This document shows, piece by piece, positions 34,780-43,520 of a stretch of DNA of 64,000 bases. Below the pieces are notes generated by a model. The model was not told the origin of the DNA. It searched no databases and saw only the letters and a program-made list of their open reading frames with translations. The position numbers were made by a program, and so were the translations under genes. The DNA is taken from NCBI RefSeq assembly GCF_013523055.1, contig NZ_JAAMQM010000018.1:62001-126000 (forward strand), in the 5' to 3' direction. The stretch comes from Pseudomonas capeferrum. Lineage in GTDB: Bacteria; Pseudomonadota; Gammaproteobacteria; Pseudomonadales; Pseudomonadaceae. How positions within the stretch are numbered: position 1 is the first letter of the stretch; the number at the start of each line of letters is the position of its first letter.

Positions 34780-35919
34780 ATGCGTTGGGGTACGTATTTC
34801 GCCGTGCTGGCATCGGTGCTCAGCGTCGGGCTGGCGCTGGGCGTCAGCATGCCGCTGGTGTCATTGCGTCTGGAAAGCTGGGGCTACGGTGCATTCGCGA
34901 TCGGTGTGATGGCAGCGATGCCGGCCATCGGCGTGCTGCTTGGCGCCAGTCTGGCCAGCCGCTTGGCCGGTTGGGTCGGCGTACCGACCGCCATGCGCCT
35001 TTGCCTGTGGGGCGGGGCGCTGTCGATCGGCCTGCTCGCGGTCTTGCCCGGCTACCCACTCTGGTTGTTCCTGCGCCTGCTGATCGGCATGTGCCTGACC
35101 GTGGTGTTCATCCTTGGTGAAAGCTGGATCAACCAGTTGGTGGTCGAACGCTGGCGTGGCCGACTGGTAGCGCTTTATGGCAGCAGTTACGCACTGAGCC
35201 AGCTGGCCGGGCCTTTGGTGCTCGGCTTCCTCGGATCAGAAGACGATTTCGGCTTCTGGGCCGCCACTGGCCTGCTGATCTGCGCGCCATTGCTGCTGTT
35301 CGGACGCAGCGGCGCGCCCATTACCGAGGCGTGCAGCGTCACCTTCGGCGATCTGGTCGATTTCTGTCGACGTCTGCCTGTGATCGCTTGGGCCATCGCC
35401 CTGTTCGCGGCCTTCGAAGCGATGATCCTTACCTTGTTGCCGGTCTATTCCCTGCAGCAGGGTTTCAGCACCGAAGTGGCCTTGTTCATGGTCAGTACCG
35501 TGGTGGTGGGCGATGCCGTCCTGCAACTGCCGATCGGTGTATTGGCCGATCGCATGTCGCGACGCACCTTGTTCAGCGGCTGCGCCCTGACTCTGCTCTG
35601 CTCGAGTCTGGCGATCCCGCTGTTGCTGCATACACCGGCCATCTGGCCGTTGTGGGTACTGTTCGGCGCAAGCGCCGGTGGCCTGTTCACTTTATCCCTG
35701 GTGCTGATCGGCGAGCGTTACCGTGACGATGCGCTGGTTCGCGCCAATGCCCATGTGGCGCAACTGTGGGGGATAGGGTGTCTGCTCGGGCCGCTGTTGG
35801 CTGGCGCGGGCGGTCAGTGGATCAGTGGTCACGCCTTGCCGCTGCTGATGGCAGCGGGGGCGTTCGGCCTGGTCCTGCTGACCCGCCAGCGGGATGCGTT
35901 CGAGCCAGCAGCGACCTAG
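34780..35919 (+). CDS. major facilitator superfamily transporter (YcaD-like)
   Basis: A 379-aa inner-membrane protein with 12 predicted helices. It shows the MFS pattern after helix 2 (LASRLAGWVGVPTAMRL) and the GESWINQLVVERWRGRLVALYG segment typical of YcaD-type members, plus IGVLADRMSRRTLF after helix 8. It lies 93 bp downstream of kauB on the same strand and may be cotranscribed. The substrate is unknown. Its 3' end overlaps the opposing phospholipase D-like gene by 4 bp. Confidence 0.85.
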   Translation: MRWGTYFAVLASVLSVGLALGVSMPLVSLRLESWGYGAFAIGVMAAMPAIGVLLGASLASRLAGWVGVPTAMRLCLWGGALSIGLLAVLPGYPLWLFLRLLIGMCLTVVFILGESWINQLVVERWRGRLVALYGSSYALSQLAGPLVLGFLGSEDDFGFWAATGLLICAPLLLFGRSGAPITEACSVTFGDLVDFCRRLPVIAWAIALFAAFEAMILTLLPVYSLQQGFSTEVALFMVSTVVVGDAVLQLPIGVLADRMSRRTLFSGCALTLLCSSLAIPLLLHTPAIWPLWVLFGASAGGLFTLSLVLIGERYRDDALVRANAHVAQLWGIGCLLGPLLAGAGGQWISGHALPLLMAAGAFGLVLLTRQRDAFEPAAT

Positions 35920-37469
35920 AGCATCCTTTCCAGCCCGACCACTTTGCTGATCCAGGCATTGAAGCGACGCCAGGCATCGCCCGGCTCGCGGTCGAGGGAG
36001 TGGACCTGGCCATTGTCCTCGGTGAGCCATACCACCTTGCCCTGCTCGATACGCGGTTGGTAGCTCAACGCAGGAGCCATGCCCTGGAAGGCCAACTCGC
36101 GGGTGTATTCGGCCAACTCTGGACTGTCCACCATCACGCCGACTTCGGTGTTCCACAAGACCGAGCGCGGATCGAAGTTGAAAGAGCCGACAAAGGTCTT
36201 GCGACGATCGAAGACGATCGCCTTGCTGTGCAGGCTGGAATTGGAACTGCCTTGGAAGCTCAGACGGCTGGCGCCAGGGTCGCCGGGCTGGCGGCGCAGT
36301 TCGAACAACTGCACGCCGTGCTCCAGCAGGGCCCTGCGATAGGGTGCGTAGCCGCCGTGGACCGCCGGTACATCCGTGGCTTCCAGGGAATTGGTCAGCA
36401 GCTTCACCGAGACACCGGCATCGGCTTTGCTGGTCAGGTAGCGCAAGCCATACTCGCCCGGCACGAAATAGGCGGAAATCAGGACAAGCTCGCGATGAAC
36501 CTCCTTCAGGTCCGGCGCCAGCTGCTGGGTGATCAGCAACTGCGGATCGGGCTCGCCTTTCGCCAGTACCTTGCTTGGCGCGTCCCATAGCGCCTGGCCA
36601 TGGGCCCAGATCAACTCCTTGCGCCAGAGGTCCAGCCGCGGCTTCGACCGATAGGCCATCAAGCGGTCATACAACGTCTTGCGCTCGATGCGTGCCTGCG
36701 CCAGCGAGGCTTCCAGCCGCTGCCGACTGGCGCGCAGGTCGCTGGCATCTGGCTGGCGCCAGAGGAAGTCGCCGATCGGTTTGCTCAACGCACTGTTCCA
36801 GTACTGGTCGAAACTGTGCCCCAGCTGTTCGGCCACCGGGCCGGCGCTCAGCATGTCGATATCGGTGAAGTTGAGATTGGGTTCGGCATCGAAATACTCG
36901 TCACCCAGGTTGCGCCCTCCGACGATGGCCATGCTGCCGTCGATCATGAACAGCTTGTTGTGCATGCGGCGATGCTGCAACGACAGGTTGAACAACCGCC
37001 CCATGGATCGGGTGAACGCGGTACTGCGCCCCAGGTGCAACGGGTTGAACACGCGAATATCGATAGCCGGGTGGGCCGCAAGAGTGCCGATCAGGCTGTC
37101 CAGCCCGTCACTGGTGGTGTCGTCGAGCAGGATGCGTACCCTGACGCCGCGGTCGGCGGCCAGCAGCAGCTCGTGGACCAGCGCCCGCGTACTCAGGCCG
37201 TCATGGACGATGTAGTACTGCAGGTCGATGCTGGACCGCGCATGGCGGATCAGCTCGGCGCGAGCGTGAAAGGCTTCGGTGCTGTTGGGCAGCAGACGAA
37301 AGCCCGAGCGTCCTTCGTGAGCGGCCGAATCGCGCAGGACCGAGCGGCCGAAGGTGGAATCGCTGGCAGGCAGGGCCTGGCTGACATCGCGGGGTGGGCT
37401 GACGCTGGCGCAGCCCGAGAGGCCGAGCAATATCGCCAACAAGTAGGGGAGAGCTCGCTGGAGTCTCAA
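35916..37469 (-). CDS. phospholipase D-family lipoprotein (cardiolipin-synthase-like, ClsC/YmdC type)
   Basis: A 517-aa protein with two HKD motifs: HNKLFMIDGSMAIVGGRNLGDEYFD (about residue 180) and HSKAIVFDRRKTFVGSFNFDPRS (about residue 410). These make one PLD active site, expected to transfer phosphatidyl groups as in ClsC. I chose the TTG at 37469 because it gives MRLQRALPYLLAILLGLSGCAS, a signal peptide with lipobox (Cys20). The in-frame ATG at 37544 would put 25 non-signal residues in front and overlaps the MocR gene end. It lies downstream of the MocR gene on the same strand. Confidence 0.8.
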   Translation of the reverse strand: MRLQRALPYLLAILLGLSGCASVSPPRDVSQALPASDSTFGRSVLRDSAAHEGRSGFRLLPNSTEAFHARAELIRHARSSIDLQYYIVHDGLSTRALVHELLLAADRGVRVRILLDDTTSDGLDSLIGTLAAHPAIDIRVFNPLHLGRSTAFTRSMGRLFNLSLQHRRMHNKLFMIDGSMAIVGGRNLGDEYFDAEPNLNFTDIDMLSAGPVAEQLGHSFDQYWNSALSKPIGDFLWRQPDASDLRASRQRLEASLAQARIERKTLYDRLMAYRSKPRLDLWRKELIWAHGQALWDAPSKVLAKGEPDPQLLITQQLAPDLKEVHRELVLISAYFVPGEYGLRYLTSKADAGVSVKLLTNSLEATDVPAVHGGYAPYRRALLEHGVQLFELRRQPGDPGASRLSFQGSSNSSLHSKAIVFDRRKTFVGSFNFDPRSVLWNTEVGVMVDSPELAEYTRELAFQGMAPALSYQPRIEQGKVVWLTEDNGQVHSLDREPGDAWRRFNAWISKVVGLERML

Positions 37470-37527
37470 GAAAAAGAGTCCTGTACGGTCGGGGTCGTGG
37501 ATATGGACCACGAGAGCCGCCGCAAGG

Positions 37528-38973
37528 TCACTCGCCGCGTTCATCCTCGGCCAGCAGCGCGCTGGCGGCTTCGCCGACCTTGCGCACGGCGGCCTCGATC
37601 TGCGTGGTGGGACGCGCCGCGAAATTCATGCGCAGGCAGTTCCGGTACTTGCCCGAGGCGGAAAAGATGCTGCCGACGGCGATCTGCACGCCCTGGCCCA
37701 GCAAGACCCGGTTGAGGCGCAAGGTGTCGAAGCTTTCCGGCAGCTCGACCCACAGCAGGAATCCCCCTTGGGGGCGACTGGCGCGGGTCCCGGACGGGAA
37801 ATAGCGAATCACCCAGTCACTCATCTGGTCGCGCCCACGCTGGTACTGGCTGCGCATGCGGCGCACGTGCGGCTGGTAATGCCCGCCCTGGATGAAATCG
37901 GCGATGGCCAGTTGCGGCTGGCTCGCGGTGCATCCGGTACTGATGTATTTCATGTGCAGCACGCGTTCCAGATAGCGCCCAGGCGCTACCCAGCCAATGC
38001 GCAAGCCTGGGGCCAGGGTCTTGGAAAAAGAGCTGCACAGCAGCACGCGGCCGTCTTCATCGAAGGACTTGATTGTCCGTGGTCGCGGGTAGGTATAGGC
38101 CAGGTCCCCATAGACATCATCTTCGAGGATCGCTACGTCGTAGCGCTGCGCCAGGGTCAGCAAGGCCTTCTTGCGAGCTTCGGGCATGATGTAGCCGAGC
38201 GGGTTGTTGCAGCTGGGGGTGATCTGGATGAGTTTGATGGGCCACTGTTCCAGCGCCAGCTCGAGCGCTTCGAGACTGATGCCGGTAAGCGGATCGGTAG
38301 GGATCTCCAGGGCCTTCATGCCCAGCCCCTTGAGTGTCTGCATGGCGCCATGAAAGCTCGGCGAATCCACCGCAACAATGTCACCCGGTTGGCAGACGGC
38401 GCGGATGCTGGTCGACAACGCCTCATGGCAGCCGGTGGTCACTACCAGGTCGGAGGCGTCCACTTGGCAACCGGAGTCGAGCATCAGGCGGGCAATCTGC
38501 TCACGTAAGGCCAGGCTGCCATGGATATTGTCGTAGTAGAAACCAGGCATGTCCTGCCGCCGACTGAGCTTTGCCAGGCTGCGCAACAGCGGCTTGAGTG
38601 TGGGACTGTCAATGTCGGGCATGCCGCGGCCAAGCTGGATCACCCCTTGTTGTGGCGTACTGCGCACCAGTTCCAGAACCTGCTCCCACTGCGAGATCTC
38701 CACCGGTCGCTGGGCCGGACGGCTGATGTCGGGCAACGCCGGCAGGCTGCGATGCTCTGGAACGAAATAACCCGACTTGGGCCGTGGCAGGGCCAGGCCA
38801 TTGTCTTCGAGCACGCGGTAGGCTTGCTGGACGGTACCGAGGCTTACCCCATGTTCCAGGCTCAGGGCACGCACCGACGGCAGGCGCTCGCCGGGTCGAT
38901 ACAGGCCCTGTTCGATACGCGCGCCAAGCAGTTCGGCGAGATTCACATAGAGTGTCACGGCATACTCCTGCAT
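37528..38973 (-). CDS. MocR-type regulator (GntR HTH plus aminotransferase domain)
   Basis: A 481-aa two-domain protein. The N-terminal GntR winged helix (residues 1-70) includes LYRPGERLPSVRALSLEHGVSLGTVQQAYRVLEDNG. The rest is a fold-type I aminotransferase with the PLP-lysine segment SSFSKTLAPGLRIGWV (about residue 310) and NPLGYIMPEARK. MocR regulators sense PLP adducts of amino compounds; known relatives control GABA, taurine and PLP synthesis genes. It is divergent from the DUF1127 gene, so one of the adjacent genes may be its target. Confidence 0.88.
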   Translation of the reverse strand: MQEYAVTLYVNLAELLGARIEQGLYRPGERLPSVRALSLEHGVSLGTVQQAYRVLEDNGLALPRPKSGYFVPEHRSLPALPDISRPAQRPVEISQWEQVLELVRSTPQQGVIQLGRGMPDIDSPTLKPLLRSLAKLSRRQDMPGFYYDNIHGSLALREQIARLMLDSGCQVDASDLVVTTGCHEALSTSIRAVCQPGDIVAVDSPSFHGAMQTLKGLGMKALEIPTDPLTGISLEALELALEQWPIKLIQITPSCNNPLGYIMPEARKKALLTLAQRYDVAILEDDVYGDLAYTYPRPRTIKSFDEDGRVLLCSSFSKTLAPGLRIGWVAPGRYLERVLHMKYISTGCTASQPQLAIADFIQGGHYQPHVRRMRSQYQRGRDQMSDWVIRYFPSGTRASRPQGGFLLWVELPESFDTLRLNRVLLGQGVQIAVGSIFSASGKYRNCLRMNFAARPTTQIEAAVRKVGEAASALLAEDERGE

Positions 38974-39129
38974 CCGGTTTCACGGCTGGCCATACAGATG
39001 GGGCGAAAATACAGCATTCAGTCGCGCACGCGCCAAAGCTGTATGGAAATAATAAGCCCAATTTGGATCTGTATCGTACAAGTGCTACCCGTCAAGCTTT
39101 CTCCAGGGATCAAACAAGGAGAGGCAGTA

Positions 39130-39354
39130 ATGAACAGCATCGGCGATATGCGCGTGCAACTGGACAAGCAAGGGATCGGCGATGCGCCTTCGGTAGCCAG
39201 CGCCCAACCCGGACAAGGCCGCTGGTCCTGGATGATGCAGCGCAGGCGCACCCGTAGCGTATTGCTGCAGCTGGACGACGCCCAGCTGCGAGATGTCGGC
39301 CTGACGCGTGAGCAGGCGCGTCAGGAGGGCGGTAAACCATTCTGGCGCGATTAG
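39130..39354 (+). CDS. DUF1127 small basic protein
   Basis: A 74-aa protein. The C-terminal half (MMQRRRTRSVLLQLDDAQLRDVGLTREQARQEGGKPFW) is a clear DUF1127/YjiS-like domain with LLQLDDAQLRDVGLTR. The N-terminal half is low-complexity. AGGAGAGG lies just before the ATG at 39130. Some short DUF1127 proteins bind RNA and affect phosphate, carbon or nitrogen metabolism; the role here is unknown. It is divergent from the MocR gene and converges on the pauB-like gene. Confidence 0.85.
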   Translation: MNSIGDMRVQLDKQGIGDAPSVASAQPGQGRWSWMMQRRRTRSVLLQLDDAQLRDVGLTREQARQEGGKPFWRD

Positions 39355-39369
39355 TCGCCTGTATGGCCG

Positions 39370-40662
39370 CTAGACCAGTTCTTTCAGACGATGCCAGAGC
39401 ATTCCCATGGCCAGCAAGGGCGAGCGCAGGAGCTTGCCGCCAGGGAAAGTCATGTGGGGTACCTTGGCGAACAACTCGAAGCGTCCACTTTCCTGGCCGC
39501 TGATGGCTTCGCCCAACAGGCGCCCGGCCAGATGGGTCGCATTGACGCCATGGCCCGAATAGGCTTGGGCATAGAAGACGTTTGGTCGAGCGGCAAGGCG
39601 GCCAATCTGCGGCAGGCGATTGGCACCGATTCCGATCATCCCGCCCCATTGGTAGTCGATGCGCGTATCGGCCAATTGCGGGAAGACCTTGAGCATCTTG
39701 GGGCGCATGTAGGCGGCGATGTCCTTCGGATCGCGCCCCGAGTAGTGACACGCGCCACCGAACAGCAGCCGTCGATCGGCGGAAAGGCGGTAGTAGTCGA
39801 GGGCCACGCGCTGGTCGCATACAGCCATGTTCTGCGGTAGCAACTGATGCGCAAGGTCCTCGCCGAGCGGTTCGGTGGCGATGACGTAACTGCCCGCTGG
39901 CAGCACCTTGCCGCCCAGCTCGCGGTCAAGATCGTTGTGGTACGCGTTGCAGCACATCACGAGTGTCTTCGCGCGCACCTGACCTTTTTCGGTATGAACC
40001 CGCACCTGCGCTCCATGATCGATGCGCGTGACCGCGGAGTGTTCGAACAGCCGCGCGCCCAGTTGGCTTGCCACCGTCGCTTCGCCCAGGACCAGATTGA
40101 GCGGGTGCAGATGGCCCGAGCCCATGTCGATCAGCCCGCCCACGTAGCGCTCCGAGCCTACCACTGTGCGGATCTGCTCGGCGGGTACCAGGCGCATTTC
40201 ATGGCGATAGCCCAACTCGCGCAGTCCCTCGGCCTCTTCGGCAAAGCCTTCCAGCTCCCCCGGTTTGTTGGCCAGGTCGCAATAGCCCCAGGTCAGGTCG
40301 CAAGGGATGGCGTGGCGCTCGACCCGCTGACGCACGATATCCACGGCTTCCAGGCCCATCAGCTTGAGGCTGCGTACACCGTCCGCGCCCAGCAGCGGCA
40401 GAAACTGCTCGAGGCCATGACCGACCCCGCGGATGAGCTGGCCGCCGTTGCGTCCACTGGCGCCCCAACCGATCTTGCGTGCCTCGAGCAGTATTACGGA
40501 GAGCCCGCGTTCGGCCAGTTCGATGGCAGTGTTCACACCGGAATAGCCCCCGCCGACGATGCAAACATCGCAGCTGTGCTCGCCTTCGAGCACCGGATGA
40601 TCAGGATGCGGTGCGCTGCTGGCGGCGTAGTAGGAGGCGGCGTGCTGAGCGCTGGAAGTCAT
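39370..40662 (-). CDS. FAD-dependent gamma-glutamylpolyamine oxidase-like (PuuB/PauB)
   Basis: A 430-aa DAO-superfamily flavoprotein. The Rossmann motif is CDVCIVGGGYSGVNTAIELAERGLSVILLEA (about residue 30), followed by GWGASGRNGGQLI. The C-terminal part has RIDYQWGGMIGIGANRLPQIGRL and YAQAYSGHGVNATHLAGRLL, typical of PuuB. PuuB oxidises gamma-glutamylputrescine to the aldehyde that PuuC/KauB then dehydrogenates. At this position P. aeruginosa carries one of its pauB paralogues. The ATG at 40662 gives the family N-terminus. It is divergent from the CxxCxxCC-type gene, with a mobile repeat between them. Confidence 0.8.
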   Translation of the reverse strand: MTSSAQHAASYYAASSAPHPDHPVLEGEHSCDVCIVGGGYSGVNTAIELAERGLSVILLEARKIGWGASGRNGGQLIRGVGHGLEQFLPLLGADGVRSLKLMGLEAVDIVRQRVERHAIPCDLTWGYCDLANKPGELEGFAEEAEGLRELGYRHEMRLVPAEQIRTVVGSERYVGGLIDMGSGHLHPLNLVLGEATVASQLGARLFEHSAVTRIDHGAQVRVHTEKGQVRAKTLVMCCNAYHNDLDRELGGKVLPAGSYVIATEPLGEDLAHQLLPQNMAVCDQRVALDYYRLSADRRLLFGGACHYSGRDPKDIAAYMRPKMLKVFPQLADTRIDYQWGGMIGIGANRLPQIGRLAARPNVFYAQAYSGHGVNATHLAGRLLGEAISGQESGRFELFAKVPHMTFPGGKLLRSPLLAMGMLWHRLKELV

Positions 40663-40768
40663 CTGGGCGTCCTGATCAATGGGTCGAAACCGGCGCAGGA
40701 TAAGCCGGGCCATTCGGGCCGGGCAACCGTGCCTCGTCGCGCAGGTGGAGGTAGAGGTACTTGGCGGT

Positions 40769-41032
40769 CAATGCCAGTCAGTTAGGAAGAGTATTCGATT
40801 TGATATGCCGAAGCTTATCTGTCAGCTCTTTGATGGCCTCATCGCGGGTGGTTCGGCATTCCGGCAAACCCGCTCGCCACCGGTGCGCGGCATAGCAAAA
40901 GCTGGTAGTGAGCGGGCTTGCCTGAATGCCGAACCACCCGCGATGAGGCCATCAGTATCACAGACGATTCTACAGGCCGAAGGCCAAGCTTAAGCATGTG
41001 AGAATCGCCTGCTTCCTAACTGACTGGCATTG
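40769..41032. mobile_element. REP-cored MITE-like element (site D), 21-bp perfect terminal repeats
   Basis: The 264-bp block begins with CAATGCCAGTCAGTTAGGAA and ends with its exact reverse complement; the terminal repeats are 21 bp (40769-40789 and 41012-41032). Inside is a second perfect 30-bp inverted repeat (40831-40860 and 40925-40954) around a REP-like core. Both arms match those of sites B and C. A clean target duplication is not visible (TGGCGGT lies next to the left end and nearby on the right). It occupies most of the 447-bp gap between the divergent pauB-like and CxxC genes. Confidence 0.7.
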
Positions 41033-41109
41033 CGCTTGATGGCGGTGTTTGGCGCACGTGTCGGCATTGGGCAGAATAGGCGTTCATTTCCATGGGTCCG
41101 GCCTTCTTC

Positions 41110-41463
41110 ATGAGTTGTAACAGTCACAAGATCCACTTTCTGCGTGAGCTGATCCCATCGTTCGAATGCGAGCGCGGCTGCCACGACTGCTGCGGCCCGG
41201 TGACCACCTCGGCCGAAGAGATGGCGCGCCTGCCACGCAAGGGTCGTGAAGAACAGGCCGCCGCACTGGAGCGTCTGGATTGCGTCCACCTGGGGCCCCA
41301 AGGTTGCACCGTGTACGAGGAGCGCCCGCTGATCTGTCGCCTGTTCGGCACGACGCCTCGCATGGCCTGCCCGCGAGGGCGCGGGCCGGAGCAGATGATC
41401 GAGCCCGAGGCCGAGCGCCTGGTCCACCAGTACATCGCCAGCACCCGCCAGGTACTGGTCTGA
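41110..41463 (+). CDS. YkgJ-type CxxCxxCC family protein
   Basis: A 117-aa protein with the cysteine cluster ECERGCHDCCG (about residues 19-29) plus CVHLGPQGCTVYEERPLICRLFGTTP, the pattern of the UPF0153/YkgJ putative zinc- or iron-chelating family. Function unknown. I chose the ATG at 41110; the in-frame ATG at 41092 would add six residues. It converges on dadR with a 3-bp gap. Confidence 0.85.
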   Translation: MSCNSHKIHFLRELIPSFECERGCHDCCGPVTTSAEEMARLPRKGREEQAAALERLDCVHLGPQGCTVYEERPLICRLFGTTPRMACPRGRGPEQMIEPEAERLVHQYIASTRQVLV

Positions 41464-41466
41464 AAG

Positions 41467-41955
41467 TCAGTCCGGGATCGGCAGGTTGAGGCTTTCCTTC
41501 ACCTCTTCCATGACGATATAGCTCTTCGATTCGCGCACGTGGGGCAGCTTGAGCAGGATGTCCCCAAGCAGCTTGCGGTAGGAGGCCATCTCCGAGATCC
41601 GGGCTTTCACCAGATAATCGAAATCGCCGGACACCAGATGGCATTCCAGCACGTGAGGCAGCTTGAGCACGGCGCGGCGGAATTCTTCGAAGGTGTCACC
41701 GGACTTGTAATCCAGGCTGATCTCGACGAATACCAGCAAGCTGCCTTTCAGATGCTGCGGATTGAGCCGGGCGTTGTAGCCCATGATGATGCCTTCGCGC
41801 TCCAGCCGCCGAACGCGTTCGGTACAAGGGGTAGTGGACAAGCCTACTTTTTCGCCCAGTTCGGTGAAGGAAATCCGCCCGTCCGCTTGCAGGATCCGCA
41901 AGATATTACGGTCGATCTTGTCCAGTTCACGCTTGCTCTGATGCTGGGTTCTCAC
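41467..41955 (-). CDS. dadR: Lrp/AsnC-family regulator of alanine catabolism
   Basis: A 162-aa Lrp-type protein: helix-turn-helix in ISFTELGEKVGLSTTPCTERVRRLEREG (about residues 23-50) and a C-terminal RAM effector domain. The start is a GTG at 41955 (MRTQHQSKRELDKIDRNILRIL), preceded by GGAGG on the coding strand; no ATG fits. It is divergent from dadA, and in Pseudomonas this Lrp (DadR) activates dadA-dadX in response to alanine. Confidence 0.92.
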   Translation of the reverse strand: MRTQHQSKRELDKIDRNILRILQADGRISFTELGEKVGLSTTPCTERVRRLEREGIIMGYNARLNPQHLKGSLLVFVEISLDYKSGDTFEEFRRAVLKLPHVLECHLVSGDFDYLVKARISEMASYRKLLGDILLKLPHVRESKSYIVMEEVKESLNLPIPD

Positions 41956-42110
41956 AGGGGATGCGCCTCCGTAAAAGGGAAAAATGCCAAGAATTGTCGC
42001 CAAATATAGGCGTTTATATAGTGAAAAGCACTGCCTTTTCCTTCTTATACTGCGCCCATTCATGTCATCTCGATAATAATCCGCTGTGTGGCGCGTGCGA
42101 GGAATAAACG

Positions 42111-43412
42111 ATGCGAGTATTGGTACTGGGTAGCGGTGTGATCGGCACGGCCAGCGCCTATTATCTGGCCAGGCAAGGGTTCGAGGTCGTGGTGGTCGAT
42201 CGCCAGCCGGCGGTGGCCATGGAGACCAGCTTTGCCAATGCCGGCCAGATCTCGCCAGGCTATGCCTCGCCCTGGGCCGCGCCGGGAGTACCCCTGAAAG
42301 CGATCAAATGGTTGCTGGAGCGCCACGCCCCACTGGCGATCAAGGCGACGGGCGATATTGGCCAATACCTGTGGATGGCGCAGATGCTGCGCAATTGCAC
42401 GGCAAGCCGCTATGCGGTGAACAAGGAGCGCATGGTGCGTCTGTCCGAGTACAGTCGCGACTGTCTTGACGAATTACGCGCCGAGACCGGCATCGCCTAC
42501 GAAAACCGCGCCTTGGGAACGACCCAGCTGTTCCGTACCCAGGCGCAAGTGGATGCGGCGGCCAAGGACATTGCCGTCCTGGAGCAGTCCGGGGTCCCGT
42601 ATGAAGTGCTCGACCGCGAGGGCATCGCTCGCGTCGAGCCGGCCCTGGCCAGCGTCAAGGGTATTCTCGCCGGCGCCTTGCGTCTGCCCAACGACCAGAC
42701 AGGTGATTGCCAGCTCTTCACCACGCGCCTGGCGGAAATGGCGCTTGGCCTGGGGGTCGAGTTCCGTTTTGGCCAGGATATCCAGCGCCTGGACTTTGCC
42801 GGTGACCGTATCAACGGCGTATGGATCGACGGCAAGCTGGAAACCGCCGACCGCTACGTTCTGGCCCTGGGCAGTTATTCACCGCAGATGCTCAAGCCGC
42901 TCGGCATCAAGGCACCGGTCTACCCGCTCAAGGGCTATTCCTTGTCCATCCCGATCACCGATCCGGCCATGGCGCCTGCCTCGACGATTCTCGACGAGAC
43001 CTACAAGGTGGCCATTACCCGCTTTGACAACCGGATTCGTGTAGGCGGCATGGCCGAGATCGCCGGCTTCGACCTCTCGCTGAACCCGCGTCGACGTGAA
43101 ACGCTGGAGATGATCGTCAACGATCTCTATCCTCGTGGCGGCGATCTGACCCAGGCTGACTTCTGGACCGGCCTGCGTCCCGCCACGCCAGATGGAACGC
43201 CGATCGTGGGTGCCACCCCGTACCGCAACCTGTTCCTCAATACCGGACACGGAACGCTGGGCTGGACCATGGCCTGTGGTTCGGGCAGATTGCTGGCCGA
43301 CCTGATCGCCCGCAAAAAGCCACAGATCAGCGCCGAGGGGTTGGATATCTCGCGTTATGGAAGCCAGCAGGAAACCACGAAACAGACCTCCTCGACCCCG
43401 GTGCACCAATAA
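42111..43412 (+). CDS. dadA: D-amino acid dehydrogenase small subunit
   Basis: A 433-aa FAD enzyme of the inner membrane that oxidises D-alanine and other D-amino acids to 2-oxo acids. The Rossmann start is MRVLVLGSGVIGTASAYYLARQGFEVVVVDRQ. SFANAGQISPGYASPWAAPGVP and the C-terminal GHGTLGWTMACGSGRLLADLI are DadA signatures. It works with the racemase encoded 108 bp downstream to degrade L-alanine via D-alanine. Confidence 0.96.
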   Translation: MRVLVLGSGVIGTASAYYLARQGFEVVVVDRQPAVAMETSFANAGQISPGYASPWAAPGVPLKAIKWLLERHAPLAIKATGDIGQYLWMAQMLRNCTASRYAVNKERMVRLSEYSRDCLDELRAETGIAYENRALGTTQLFRTQAQVDAAAKDIAVLEQSGVPYEVLDREGIARVEPALASVKGILAGALRLPNDQTGDCQLFTTRLAEMALGLGVEFRFGQDIQRLDFAGDRINGVWIDGKLETADRYVLALGSYSPQMLKPLGIKAPVYPLKGYSLSIPITDPAMAPASTILDETYKVAITRFDNRIRVGGMAEIAGFDLSLNPRRRETLEMIVNDLYPRGGDLTQADFWTGLRPATPDGTPIVGATPYRNLFLNTGHGTLGWTMACGSGRLLADLIARKKPQISAEGLDISRYGSQQETTKQTSSTPVHQ

Positions 43413-43520
43413 GCCTGAAGCAAGGGCTTGCGCGCGAATCCTGAAACCGCTTTTCCCTGGTCGGGTGATGATCGTCCGACCAGGTTCCTCTGAAAACAGA
43501 TTGCCAAGAAGGCTGCAGCC

